Notes: generated by a model not told the origin, from the letters alone. 64,000 nucleotides of DNA from Talinum fruticosum (GCA_021018815.1 JAITYX010000003.1:11117501-11181500); one strand, 5' to 3'; shown: positions 1 to 11,487, counted from the first letter of the stretch. Numbers and translations: made by a program.

Positions 1-518
1 GCTGCAGCGAGAGGGAGAGTGAGGAGCGGCGCTAGTGGCGGCTTCACGGCCATAGGCCGGCCGTTTGCGACCAAGAGAGGGGCCTAGTAGCCTGACTTCA
101 ACCCCGAGCGCAGCAAAGAAGGAGCGAATGAGCGAGAGATAGCGAGAGGTGTAGAGGGCGAGACAGAGACAGGGAACAGAGTGAGAGCAAGAGACCGAGA
201 AGGAGAGGAGCGCGAGAGCGAGAGTCCGAGGCGAGACAGACAGAGACGAGGGCAATAGACATAGAGAGGGAGAGGAAGAGACTTACAAGCAACACAAAAG
301 GGTAGAAAGGGGAAAGGCGAGTGACAGACGTGATAATGAGAGACAAGATGCGAGAAGGGAGGGGGAGGAAACAAGCAAGCACAAGTGAAGAGGAAGGGGA
401 AACCAAGCCCGAAATTATTTCCATCTCAGTTTAAATCATCCTAACCCTAAGAATTTGAGGTGAGTAATCTTTCACTCTAAATTATTATTAATTTCCAACC
501 CAAATGATTTTGATATAT
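1..518 (-). repeat. Purine-rich block, probable inverted LTR interior
   Basis: Positions 1-400 are dense in GA and GAGA runs. On the minus strand this becomes a CT-rich block like the pyrimidine-rich interiors of the Ty3-type LTRs at 2830-3430 and 24070-24680. Positions 420-500 turn AT-rich. The long open frames here are low-complexity Ser/Leu/Arg translations and no protein domain is visible. Inference: part of a minus-strand LTR cut by the window edge. The family is uncertain. Confidence 0.4.
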
Positions 519-2558
519 TGTAACACCCCAAAACACCCACTAGGAGTATTACATCGTCGAGTTCCTTAAAAGAACTCCTAAGGCTCTTTTTGGTGTCGGT
601 TTGACTGTCTAAACTCAACTTAAATATAATAAGGGTGGTTTCCAAAAGAATCGATATTCCTAAAAATTTCGGCAGAGTTACTGTTTGTAAAGCGGACTAA
701 CCCTTAGGCTTAAAGCCCTTAGACCCTGCATCAAAAGCATAACATAACTCAACGAGCCAATCGCTCGGAGTATACAACTCAACGGCCACACGCCGGAGTC
801 CAACCAATCATGCGATAAAACTTACAACAATCTAAAAGGGTTTACTATACATATGGTACAAACTACATGAACTAAATTACAAGTACAATACTTAGAAACA
901 TAAGAAATGCACATCCGCGATTCAAATCCTGCAGACAACCAGGAAACGGCAATCAACGGGGTCCGGAATAAGCTAAGCAGACACACACACCTAAGAATGC
1001 ACCTGTAACACTAGGAGGAGGGAAATTTGTTGGGGTGAGCAATAAACCACGGGCTCATCGGAGTCCTATACCCCTAAAATAGAAATTGTTTACACATAAT
1101 ACTCATAATAAGGAAATCAGCGAAAGCATAATAATATAATACAAACCTATATACTTTTCAATGAAATCTCTTGAAATCATTCGCAAAATAAAGCTCATAA
1201 CACTTTAATCATTTGGAAGCACGATTTGCAATCATTTTAGGAATGGAATCACATTAAACAAGGTGGAATCATATGTACTTTCTTTCAAATACTTTCCGAA
1301 AATTCTTTTGGGCCTTTCGACAATTGACCTAGCACCAGGCGGTTCTCGGGCGCGACCCTTGACTCAAGTTCTCGGGACCTATCTCTAGTTAAATACCTGG
1401 AAGGCTCCGCTTTCCTCGTTAGGAAAGAATCAACCTCTCCGGTTAATGGGCATCCCGATACGCAAGGACCGCGTGACCTGATACGCACGACCACCTCCTT
1501 CCTCTCGGTCTAAACAATCTTAGCCCATAATTCATTTAAATCGAAGTGATCATAGTCACTTATCAAACTTGCTTTCTAACCAGGATCTCAATCAATTTAT
1601 CATCGTAGACAGTATAACACACGTGTCACCCTTCTAAATTCACTTTCTCAAATCTGATTTACTTTCTCAAACAAGTTACGCTTCTTTAAAACATATTCAC
1701 GTTTGAAAGACGGTTTACAAGAAGTTGTATTCAAGGATAATTTCACGTAAGGTACAAAACGCCTTTCAAAACTACTTTTAAGCATCACGTAAAGAAATCA
1801 CTTAACACGAATAGCCATCATTCAATGCAAGCAATCATTCTCAACTCTTTCCAACTATACTTTTTTCAATCCACCACTCTAGTACGAATAATTTCCATTT
1901 TCCGAGCCACAATAACCACAAGTAGATATTATCTAATTCAACGTTCTCACTTTTTACTTTATAACTTAACTCTTCCCAATTACCATCTTTGTTTCAATAC
2001 CTTTCGATTACGCTTCCACATTACTCATCAATCTCTTCTTAATCATACTTAGTTAGGTCGTTCTCATTCTTACTTCGCTACTAAAATTCCTCTAATTCCC
2101 TTTATTACCAATCGTAATTTGCCCCATTAATCGTTCTTTCTTGACCAACTCAATCATACACTTCTTAATCCCTTTTTCATCGCTCCACTTTTGCTAGCTC
2201 CGCTTATCATCGCATTTAGTTCAACCTCAAGGATATAATTATCTTTTGAACTCAATTATCCCAATAGTCACCCACTTCTCACTCCCATACCTCAATTGTA
2301 TATCAATCAATATGAATTCATACTCCTCTTTATACTTCGACCCATCATTACCCAATATTTGTAATTAGCTCTCAATATCGCAAGTTCAAGAATCTCTAAG
2401 ACTTAATCGAAATATTAATTCATAACTTATACCCAAACCATAACGTGCTCATTCCCAATCGATCGAATTCTCGATACGACTCACTACACTCATGTAGCCT
2501 AACTCCGTCTCGAATTCTCGATTTTCAATTTAGGCCTAAACAACTACCAATTCCCTTC

Positions 2559-2750
2559 AAGACTCCTAATTCCACTTTCAAGAACTACTAAACTCGTTCA
2601 ATAGCATACATTTTCAACATTCACAATCATATTCAATAATCACGATAACTCCTCAAGACTCCTAATTCCACTTTCAAGCAACTACTAAACTCGTCCAATA
2701 GCATACATATTCAACATTCACAATCACATTCCACAATCACGATAAATTCA
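2559..2750 (+). repeat. 96-bp tandem duplication in LTR
   Basis: Two adjacent copies begin with AAGACTCCTAATTCC at 2559 and 2655. They differ at only a few positions. The sister LTR at 22475-24982 shows no comparable duplication. Confidence 0.85.
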
Positions 2751-3184
2751 ATTGGGTTTCGAATGTACTAATAGTTTAGAGTATAGGACTACCCAACTCG
2801 AATTTTATAATTGGTAATCCGATTTGGATGAATTCCGATTGGGTTCCTTGCCCTCCTCTTTTTCCCGTTATGCCTCTGTATCTTTCTCTCTCGCCTCACT
2901 CGTTCCTCTCGACTCAATCTCCATTGGCCTCGGCTCTGGTTCAGCCCCTAGCGCGCGCCCAAGGCTCACTTGCCGTCACCTCCTTGTTCGCCGGCCGTCG
3001 CTTCTTTTGCGGTTCCTGGTCTCCTGGACTCTCTCGCTCTGCCTCTGTTTCGGGTCCCTCCTCGCCCCTCGCTCCGCCCGGTCTCTTGCTTTCTTCCTCG
3101 CTCGCCGCTCGCTTGAGTCGCCAGCTGTCGTTCTCCGGTCTGCGCTGTCACCAGCCCCGCTCGACCTCCTTGGCTCTTGCACCA

Positions 3185-3186
<2 letters not shown>

Positions 3187-3215
<29 letters not shown>

Positions 3216-3385
3216 ACTATGCTCTATTCGCCCTTGCTCTCTCGATCCCCGGTTCCGGCTTCTCAATCTCTTCCTCTTTCTTGCTCTTGTCCTCCCTCTC
3301 TTCCCCTTTGATTTCCCCGCTCCTCTCGCTCTCGATTCCCTTCTCTGTCTTCTCTGTCTCCGGTTCTACTTCTTTGTTTCAATCC

Positions 3386-3416
<31 letters not shown>
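3187..3416 (+). repeat. Two (CT)n microsatellites
   Basis: Uninterrupted CT runs lie at about 3188-3215 and 3391-3416, inside the pyrimidine-rich part of the truncated LTR. They create spurious Ser/Leu-rich frames on + and Arg/Glu frames on -. Confidence 0.9.
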
Positions 3417-3420
<4 letters not shown>

Positions 3421-3539
3421 GTGGTTATGACTCTCTCTCCCGTGGCCTCTAAAGAACCACCCACCCAATCCATATTACACTAATCCAGCTCCTTATTTCC
3501 CTTTTCTCTTTTTTTTTGTTTCGAATTGGGTCTTCTTCT

Positions 3540-5290
3540 TTAGCATCTTTAGGTTCTTTTGGAGCTTCGTATGTCTATTGTTAACCCGGAGGTGTATTAT
3601 GTAGACAAGATCTAGTAAGGAATTGGATTTCTAGACCTTTAGATTCTCCCCAAAAGTCTTCTTCTTCTAAGGGTCGTGGGCCCCGTAAGTCGTCATCATT
3701 GTCATCACTATTGTTTCTCGTTTTGTAGATAGCTTCTTCATCATTTACCCACAACACATGCACTTTTGGATCTAAAAGAGGCAAGTTAAGAACTGGTTTG
3801 GACTCACCGATGTCTTGAATGAAGACAAATGGATCCCACTCGACCCAAAATGGGTTTAGTAAAAATAGCTAAGGTGCTCGCTAAAAGGATTTTTGTTGTT
3901 ACTTAGTTTTTGGGTAGCCTTAGGTGGAGGGAGTTGACCATTTCGAAACATACTCTATAGTGTCTTCTTCAATGTCCAACATTGTTCGATGTCGTGTCCT
4001 CATGGACGATGGTATTTGCAAAAGTTTCCCATGTCCCAGCTTTTGAACTGTTTTGCAGTTTCGATTCTCGCTCTAATGGTTGGCAATTCTATCTTTCCCT
4101 TAGCCAATAGGCGGTCAAGGGCTTGAGTATAGGTAGCACAAATAGGAGTGTAGTCAGTATACCTGTTGAGGGTATTGACATGTGCACCCTGTTAGTATTG
4201 CTCGTATTGGAGGTTTTCTTATCTTTGGATTGATAATTACCTCCATACCCCGTCACGACTTTTGTGGTTGTGGTGGATAACTCTTCTTCTATCAGCATGC
4301 CAACATCTCTAAGGGTTGAGAAATTCATTGTAGGTAAGAATTTGAGGTGGTTGTAGGCAGGTCGAAGGTTCTTCACGATGATCCTAACTTGCTCGCTTCT
4401 TGGAGGGCTAGTCTACCCGTGGGCGTCTTTGCTTTCCACCTAGTGAGGAAGTCGGTGAAGCTTTCTTTCTCATCTTGCTTGATCAATTCTAAGTCTCTAA
4501 GAGTAACTGGTAAATCGGTGTTATAGGCATATTAATATAGGAATTCCTTGCACAAATTAGTCCAGTTGGTGACCTTTCGTGGGTCGATTGCGTTATACCA
4601 CTTCATTAGATTAGCATCGAAAGTCCATGGGAAGATGATGTGGTAAGTGTCTTTCGGAATGTTCTTGAGAGTCATTGCTCCAAAGAAGTTGCAAACATGA
4701 TGATGGGGATTCTCGGAACCTCTAAACTTGATATCGTGCATGGTAAATTTAGGGGTAGTTTCCTTTAAGGATTGAAGTGAATCCCTTATGATCAAAATAG
4801 TGGTTACTAAACATGGATGACTCCCTTAGCATTTGTTCTATCCGATCTACGCGTGGATCAGCTGAGATTTGGATTCATACTTAAAGTATTCTTGTTTAGG
4901 ACTGTTTGGAGGAGATAACTAGGTGAAGGTGGAGGACTTACTCTCCCTCCTCTTCTTAATCATTCTCGCTTCCTTATCTCTCTTATTGTCCTCAATTGCT
5001 TTTAGGATAGTCTTAAGATCACTTGACATAAATGATATCTTCTCGTCTTGAGCATCTATCCTAGCTTCCACCCTGGATGGGTTCTCATTAAGCAAAGCGA
5101 GAATAGGAGAATGTTCTATTGTTCCATCCATTGGAAGGAAATTCTTTTGAGGTACTCGTCTTATGACGAAAAATATATTGAAGCAGTGTGGTGTGCACTC
5201 GAAATATGTCGCACCGGTGTAGACCGCGGAGTATAACGTAATGCAAAGAGGAGAGAAGATGTGTCGGACTTCTTGTTGAGGCATTCTAAC
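3540..5290 (-). pseudogene. Tat-type Ty3/gypsy gag remnant
   Basis: Gag would form the particle and bind genomic RNA. On the minus strand 4532-4795 encodes a capsid-like stretch containing WYNAIDP and KVTNWTNLCKEF, matching the WYxxLxPxxVxxWxxLxxxF pattern of Tat-lineage gag. Positions 4330-4376 encode KNLRPAYNHLK, another capsid-side motif. Near 3970-4030 there is a CxxH...GH....C zinc-knuckle-like motif (FCKYHRP then GHDIEQC), also typical of Tat gag. An N-terminal Lys/Glu-rich stretch lies at 4919-5100. Frames are broken many times and no protease or RT follows before the LTR on the left, so this is a gag-only relic. The lineage call rests on motifs only. Confidence 0.7.
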
Positions 5291-5596
5291 CTTTTGGAAC
5301 TTGGATTTTGACGATACTCAATTGTGGTAGACTTTTCTATTTTGCAGCCCAAAGGATGAGGCTTATGACCATGTAAAAGAATACCACTCTTGGCAGGAAG
5401 GGACTTAAAGCGCAAGACTCGAAGAGACACAACATGCTTTTTTTTGGATGCACATAAAGAATGCAACAGAAAATGAAGTGCATATGATGCCTTATTACTT
5501 AGTTAGGGATGATTTTATGATTTAGCTAATGCATAATGCATGAATGATTGATCCTTAATGGAAGGTGCTTTTATCTTGGCTAGATGAAATATGATA
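5291..5596. other. No gene seen
   Basis: This is the AT-rich upstream side of the Tat gag relic, with short open frames only. It probably belongs to that element's leader, judged by position alone. Confidence 0.4.
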
Positions 5597-5920
5597 ATGC
5601 ATTTCCTTATATTTGGAATGAATTTTGTTTTTCCTAAAATGCAATATGAAAATGCAAAACGGACTCACTTAATTTGAGATGAATTTATTTTAACTACATG
5701 AAAATGCAGAATGGGCTCACCTAATTTGAGATGAATTTATTTTGGCTAAATGAAAATGCATAATGGACACACATAATTCGAAATGAATTTATTTTAGTTT
5801 AATGAAAATGCAAAATGGACTCATCTAATTTGAGATGAATTTATTTTAGCTTAATGAAAATGCAAAATAGACTCACCTAATTTGAGATGAATTTATTTTG
5901 GCTAAATAAAAATGCTATAA
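5597..5920 (+). repeat. 52-bp tandem repeat array
   Basis: Units start at about 5597, 5649, 5701, 5753, 5805 and 5857, each exactly 52 bp apart. The core reads AAAATGCAAAATGGACTCA followed by an ATTTGAGATGAATTTATTTT tail. The first unit is the most degenerate. There is no spacer variation, so this is not a CRISPR array. Tandem arrays of this size are common in noncoding parts of Tat elements, and it lies beside Tat gag. Confidence 0.92.
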
Positions 5921-6149
5921 TGCAAAATAGTGATGTAGATAAATAACAAGGCCGAAACACAATGTAGGAATCGATCGACTAAAAGGAAAGAGGGGTCCTT
6001 GGTAGGACCCTTCTGGACCAACCGGCGGTGACTACCTTGACCACTTAAAGAAAATTTTAGTACAACTCGAAATACAAGTAATAGACCAACCTAAGAGGAA
6101 GAGGTGATTTAGCTTTTGGCAAAATGCACATAATGGACTGATTCTAGGA
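5921..6149. other. No gene seen
   Basis: Unassigned sequence between the tandem array and the first Sirevirus LTR fragment. There is a short inverted GGGTCC...GGACC pair near 5990-6010. Confidence 0.4.
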
Positions 6150-6272
6150 TGAAGACCCAAACTCGAAACTAGATCATTTTGAGTACTACCAAAGACTCAG
6201 GTACAAACCTCATTCTTCCTAAGTTTTGATTCAAAGTCATTCTAAGTACCGTAGAAACTTCGTTTAAGTTTT
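6150..6272 (+). repeat. Partial Sirevirus LTR start, tandem to next LTR
   Basis: This segment aligns with the first ~120 bp of the LTR starting at 6273. Shared blocks include the TGAAGA/TGAATA start, the 'actacc/actatt' box and 'taagttttgatt'. It looks like a duplicated LTR edge, or the remnant of another element. Confidence 0.55.
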
Positions 6273-7797
6273 TGAATACTCGGACTTTGCATGTAGAACA
6301 TTCTAAATACTATTAAGGAATCAAGTACAAACTTCATCTCTTGTAAGTTTTGATTACAAGTCATACTAAGTGTTATAGAAACTTTTCCGAGTGATACAAA
6401 ACCTTCTCTCGATCATTACGTAAACTATTGCATATGTTTTCATTTGATTCCGATCGACTCGTAAAGCATACTCTTGCTCTTCATTTCACACTTATAGTTC
6501 TGAGTCACTAAGACAACACTCGGACTTATCGCATGTTCAAACATTCGCTCTAACTCGTTTAAACTCATATCCGACTTCATATTCTAAGTTCAAGTAAATT
6601 ACAACGTTAATCCATCTTTCTAAGTCGACTTGTTGTGTTTGAACTATATATGTCTAGATCAAGTATTCTTACTTTGATATTCTCTCGTTCAACTTGATTT
6701 ATCTCTAGATCGACTCAGATGGAATTTGAGTATAATGAACATTAGACTCAAAAATTCCATTCTTCTAGGACTCGAACAATTATGGACTTAATTATCTTAA
6801 TAAAATTATTATCCGTATCTAATCTTGGACCAAAGTATTTTATACTTTGAGAACCAAAATTGATTTACTTTTGTAGGTTATCTAAAAGAGGTTGTCCTAT
6901 TTTTGAATTATAAAAGTAACCTGGCTTCAAGATGTCAAATCGCCAGCAGACAAGGCTTTTTTCTACTTCGATCTAGGCCCGGACAATCGTACCGGGGTTA
7001 TCTCGTTTCCAAAACTGGAAATCTTCAATGCTAAGCTCAAACGGTGGTTTCCACCTTACTTTTTAGACACCACCAGTGGATTGGGACATCCTAAGGGGTC
7101 AAGAGCCATTGCACAACGTTCACATCTCAACGGATCTTTTCGAGCGACTCGGAAGAACTATTAAAACGGTCACGAGAGGACTTCTAATCGAAGATAGTCA
7201 CAATGGCTAATCTTCTTAATCATCTATAAATAGAAGCCAACTCTCAAGACTTGAAGATTGCTGGAATCATTGTCAATACACATACTTAAGAAAAAGTCTT
7301 TGTATTCATACTTAATCTTCTACTTACAACTCCAACTCCGTACTTAACATCTTTATGAGTTGTAAGGTCTTTTAATCAGCTTACAAATTCTGTTTCTTAC
7401 TGTCTGAGTAAGGTCCCTTGACTGAGCTGTAAGGGTTAACTCAGCTCAATTGTCGTTAGCTGTAAAGGTTACCTCGGTTAGGAAGTATTAGATCGGATAA
7501 GGGAACTTCTTAGTCTAAGAAAATCTTGTGAGGAATTTTTTAAGGGAGCGATTCCGGTGAAGTCTTTCTACTATATTTTGTGGATTTGACTTGGTACTTG
7601 GATTAGCACTGGCCGTGGTTTTCTACGCCAAGAGGGTTTCCACGTAATTTCTAAGTTAACCCTCTTCGAATCCAATCTAGACTCGGACAGTCTCACGATC
7701 TATTTTAGACTTTAATCTTCCATTTATTGATTAAATTTCCTCATCACGCTATTCACCCCCTCTAGGGTGACTAAGTCTCTCCAAGAGCAAACCTTCA
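6273..7797 (+). repeat. S1 5' LTR
   Basis: It runs from TGAATACTCGG to CTTCA, about 1525 bp, with short TGAAG/CTTCA terminal inverted repeats shared by every Sirevirus LTR here. A TATA box CTATAAATAG at 7223-7232 sits about 575 bp from the end, followed by a CT-rich start region, and would drive the genomic RNA. The end is followed two bases later by the primer-binding site. Confidence 0.86.
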
Positions 7798-7798
7798 A

Positions 7799-7812
7799 TT
7801 GGTATCGAGCCT
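7799..7812 (+). promoter_or_regulatory. Primer-binding site, initiator-Met tRNA type (S1)
   Basis: TTGGTATCGAGCC lies two bases after the LTR. Plant Ty1/copia elements prime from tRNA-iMet, whose complement contains TATCAGAGC. Here the CAGAG part reads CGAG, so the match is imperfect at precisely one CAG. Confidence 0.75.
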
Positions 7813-8613
7813 AGACCAGACAGTCTCACAGTCTATCTCAAGAACAAACTAGATGAAGAAGTATAAACTTCAAGATGCAAAACATGCAAGCAACAACTAT
7901 GAGCAAGCGAGCATAAAACTTGATTCGGATGAAAAAGGAAAATCGAGTAGATCGAAACTCTATCGAGGTATGATTGGATCTCTGCTGTATCTTACTTCTA
8001 ATAGGCTAGACATAATGTTTAGTGTATGTCCGTGTGCAAGATTTCAAGCTAATCCAAAAGAATCACATCTCAATGTGGTAAAGAGAATTTTTAGATATCT
8101 TGCAGAAACTCGGAATCTAGGTCTATGGTTCTCAAAAGACGCGTGAACTAACCCTCACTAGATACTCAAATGCTGCCTATGCTGGATACAAGGTTGATAG
8201 AAAGAGCACCTCAGGAGCATGCCGGTTTCTAGGTCAATCCCTTATATCTTGGCACTAAAAGAAGCGTAACTCGGTAGCTCGTCAACTACCGAAGCTTAGT
8301 ACATTACAGCTGGAGCATGCTATGCCGGATTTTATGGATCCAAAAACACTTGAGAGATCTTGGACTTACATTTAAATCAATTCCAATCATTTGTGACAAT
8401 CAAAGTGTAATCGGAATCACTAAGAATCCAGTTCAGCACTCAAAGACAAAGCATATTGAGGTCGGTATCATTTTCTAAGAGACCATTCCGAGAAAGGTGA
8501 TATTGAACTTGAATTCATTCCTACCAAACTTCAATTAGCTGATATCTTTACTAAGCCACTTAGTGAGGATCAGTTTTGCTTTATTAGGAATGAGGTTGGC
8601 ATGATTAATGCAT
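7813..8613 (+). pseudogene. pol remnant: end of RT and RNase H (S1)
   Basis: The start is a three-way junction: the primer-binding site, a 20-odd-base scrap resembling LTR sequence, then RT sequence FKNKLDE fused straight to KKYKLQDAKHA. In the S5 copy those two motifs lie about 600 bp apart. Downstream are KLYRGMIGSLLYLT and a RNase H region read in several frames. The C-terminal ADIFTKPL motif lies near 8538-8561, with the stop near 8613. RNase H would degrade the RNA strand during reverse transcription. Gag to mid-RT is absent. Stops and shifts within RNase H make it non-functional as written. Confidence 0.85.
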
Positions 8614-9286
8614 AATTATGTGCTTTTCCGAGTTAAATTACTTTGCATGATTATGTGTTAAATTTTTCGTTTTTATGCGTTAATAACAATTAGTTCAGTT
8701 GAGCCATTAATATTGAGCTATGAGTTATTGCTTGTTTGCAATTGTTGATTCACTCGAAACTTTACTGAGTCACACTCGATTTTGAGAAAATGGACATCAA
8801 ACTTCGAAATCATCTCTAGATTAGTGGAGAATTTCGTAAATTTGTTTTAAAATCTCTCTCTTTATCTCTCTTTCTCACGCGCATCGATCGGAGAACTAGC
8901 CCTTGGCGGACAATCGCTGAAATTCTAACCGTTAGAGAGCAGAATAGTCACACCGGTCCGAGGCGACCGTTGGAGAGTTGGATCGAACGAACACCGAAGG
9001 AAAATTCTTTCTCTATAAATAGCATCCTTTTTCCTTCATTTCGCTACTTTACTCTCTACATACTCTCTCTCTCGCTTACTACATCTCAAGCAAATTGATC
9101 TGCTTACAAAGAACGAATCATCTCCCTCAAGCTAAGTGAAAGAAATCTCAATTAAGCACCGATTGATCTCGACTTTCTCCACTCTTTCATTTTGTTTTCA
9201 CTCTCTACTTTCTCTACCCGCTCTCTCTTTCTTCGACCTATCTCTCTTTCTCTCAAAATTCATCTTCTCTCTTTTCACATTCAAAC
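8614..9286 (+). other. Spacer between pol and extra ORF (S1)
   Basis: No gene. AT-rich until about 8860, then a CT-rich stretch around the TATA box at 9012. The same spacer, with the same order of blocks, occurs in S2 (18143-18805) and S4 (31031-31674). Confidence 0.6.
9012..9021 (+). promoter_or_regulatory. TATA-like box upstream of the extra ORF (S1)
   Basis: CTATAAATAG followed by a CT-rich tract, 275 bp before the ATG at 9287. It resembles the LTR TATA box but lies after pol. S2 has it at 18407-18416 and S4 a weaker form near 31270, at about the same distance. Function is inferred from sequence only. Confidence 0.5.
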
Positions 9287-10904
9287 ATGCCGAAAAGACG
9301 TTCCCACCTGCATTTCTTGGTTTTGCAACCGAGAAACCTTGCACAAAAAGCCAAGAGGGTCTTTCCAACCCCTCTAAAGTCATTGTCACCTAAACACCTA
9401 ACGTCGGATGAAAAATTCTTTCCAACCACCAAGTTTTCGTGGTTGAACAATATCAAAACCACAGGGGTTTATAATTTCCTCCATTTTAGCGAGTTCATCT
9501 ACCCGGATCTTGTTTCTAAGTTTTACTCAAACCTCTCTAGCTCGAGGGTATACTTACCTCTAGAGTTCAAGATGTTGTTGTTCGTATCAACGTCTCTCTC
9601 CTCCACTCGCCTATTCAAAGTCTATTCTCTTTTCCTCAACAGCAACCCTATCCCTTTCAACGAGGTTGCCGATGAATTCTTTGAGAAGTACGCAAAGAAA
9701 TCCCTAAGTCACGCAAAAATTTCCTAGTGACTCAAATGAAGTCGAAGCCCGTCTTCCGTGTTTCCTGCTGATGAGAACCTTCTTCTCTCAACATTCGAGA
9801 AAAGAGAACCCTAACTATAAGCATCTCAAAGGTCTCTTTGACATTCTCGAGGGCTACGAAGTAGACCTCTTTCCAGCCATAATCGAGCGGATGGCCGCTA
9901 TGCCAGCTCGTACTAAAAATCCACCCCTCTTCCCTGTCGGAGCTCTTCTCACTTTTATTTTCAAGCAATTCAAAGTTCCCCTCCCCTTAAATCCTAACGA
10001 TGTTTCGAGGCTGCCGTTGTTATTGGCGTAAAAGAACTTCTTAGGTATAGATACCAGGAGACCCAACCGGGTGTGTGGGTCCATAGCTCGAACCGAGGCC
10101 ACCTTCTCCGCCTCAAACTTAGACCCAAATTCCTCTCTCTCTACCTCCTCCACCTAGTGGTGCCTCCACCTCAGGTGCTTCTCATGTCATTGCTTCTGCC
10201 TTGTCCACTATAATAATGGACAGGCTCTCCTCTCGTGTCCGCCGAAATCAAGAACACCCTTCGGTCATTCAAGATCGTTCTTCGACCAATGACCATCAAT
10301 CAAAAGACCGCTTAGTCCCAAATCGTAGAGCAGCAAAATGTGCTTCTTAAGATGAAGGCACTCGTCAAGGAGCAAAAGTAGATGATTAAGCTCCTCCAAG
10401 AAAGACGCTTAAAGATTGCTCGAGACCCGGTTGACTCATACACATCCGAGGAGTCCTCGAGCTCGGCCAAATCCCCTTTGGGGAGGAAGAAGAAGAACAA
10501 GAGCAGCATCGCGGCCGAGGCAGCTCCTCTCGAGGAGAAGGTAGAAGGGGAGAAGGAAGAAGAAGAAAAGGAAGAAAAAGGAGTACAAGCAGTAGAGGGA
10601 CAAGGTGCTCCCGCCCTCCAACCGGAACCGATAAGCTCAAACAAGTAGTCCGAGTGGGTCGAAGACCCTGCCGACAAAGGTCGGTTGGTAGCTGTCTAGC
10701 CTGAGCAAGCACCTCCCTTGGTTGAGTTCCATGAGGATGAACCTCGGACGACCTGGTTCACTGGTCGCCCACTCGAGTTAAGCCCATTCCGGAGATCCCA
10801 GTGTTGCCCCCGCCTCGATCGTCAACATCATCCCGCTCTTATTAGCGAAGGCGCACCGGTCATTCATCCACCTCGACTCGATCGCTCCCTCTCCACCATC
10901 ATAA
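9287..10904 (+). pseudogene. Sirevirus extra ORF after pol, env-like position (S1)
   Basis: About 535 codons from ATG (MPKRRSH) to TAA at 10902, broken into several frames. Parts in order: basic N-terminus; a region with FSWLNN and HFSEFIYPDLVSKFYSNL; PIPFNEVADEFFEKYAK; FFSQHSRKENPN, then LFDILEGYEVDLFP; FKQFKVPLPLNPND; a Pro/Ser-rich linker; a coiled-coil-like stretch near 10320-10420; and a Lys/Glu-rich low-complexity segment (GRKKKNKSS, then EEEEKEEK). The layout resembles the ORF some Sireviruses carry between pol and the 3' LTR, called env-like in SIRE1. I see no clear signal peptide or membrane segment, so an envelope role is unproven. Copies at 16523-18142 and 29426-31030 have nearly the same length. 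Confidence 0.72.
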
Positions 10905-11473
10905 TTTTTTTTTCTCTGTTTTATTTTTTGGTTTTGTCCAGACAAACAAATTGTATCTTCTTGATACATTCTTCCTCTTTTTGTTTTTTTTTTTTGCTAA
11001 AAGGCAAGGGGGAGAATAGTAAGAAAATTTTGTTGTCTTGTTTAGGCGGAGTTTTGTTTTTTTGTTTTATGTATATATTCTTTCTATGTGAATATTAATG
11101 AAGTTTCTATTTCGTGCTTATTTATCTTTTAGTGTAATTGTTTTCTAAGTTTCAATTTTTTATGAGTTCATCTTGCCCTAATATATCAACCGAGTTATAG
11201 ATTATTTTTCTTGCTCTAATCTATCAACTCGGTTACATTTTTTTTCTAATATAAGCAATAATCTAAGCTCGATTCACTCATTTCCATGTGATATTTTAGT
11301 TTTTAGCTCTAATGCAATCTAAGTTTAATTGCTTTGATAAAATCTAAGTTTGAATAACTTTTGCTATTTTATACGATTCTATCTCTATACTTTGACATAT
11401 TCTTTGAGAAAGAATGAAAAATCGAGTCTATACCATTAACAAAGTTTCTATCTAAGTATGAAACGCCTTTCCT
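10905..11473 (+). other. S1 3' untranslated region
   Basis: T-rich noncoding sequence between the extra ORF and the 3' LTR. It holds the upstream polypurine tract and no gene. Confidence 0.6.
10999..11019 (+). other. Upstream polypurine tract (S1)
   Basis: AAAAGGCAAGGGGGAGAATA. The same motif precedes the main tract in S2 (16411-16433) and S4 (29302-29324). More than one polypurine tract is a described Sirevirus hallmark. Confidence 0.55.
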
Positions 11474-11486
11474 AAAAAAGGGGAGA
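11474..11486 (+). other. Polypurine tract (S1)
   Basis: AAAAAAGGGGAGA ends directly before the 3' LTR (TGAAGA at 11488). It would prime plus-strand DNA synthesis. Confidence 0.75.
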
Positions 11487-11487
11487 T

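Larger units (their letters stand above)
519..3530 (+). repeat. Truncated Ty3/gypsy-type LTR (+)
   Basis: It opens with TGTAACACCCC, a common start for large plant Ty3/gypsy LTRs. It shares ordered blocks with the LTR at 22475-24982: the 'ggagtattac' box, a 'ggcagagtt' box near 670, paired short inverted motifs at 746-800, and a CT-rich block at 2830-3430. The sister copy ends in TTACA; this one runs out near 3530, where Tat gag sequence begins, so the 3' end is lost. The open frames at 2824-3483 are low-complexity CT translations, not genes. I see no gag-pol sequence, which fits an LTR rather than a whole element. Confidence 0.6.

Noticed and set aside
1825..2052. 75-codon frame in the first LTR
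   Set aside because: Not conserved in the sister LTR at 22475-24982; composition only.
2824..3483. Open frames of up to 219 codons on + and 96 on -
   Set aside because: They lie in CT microsatellite-rich LTR sequence. The translations are Ser/Leu/Arg low complexity, and overlapping frames are open at the same time.
5597..5920. CRISPR-like array
   Set aside because: The 52-bp units are directly contiguous with no unique spacers, and this is plant nuclear DNA.
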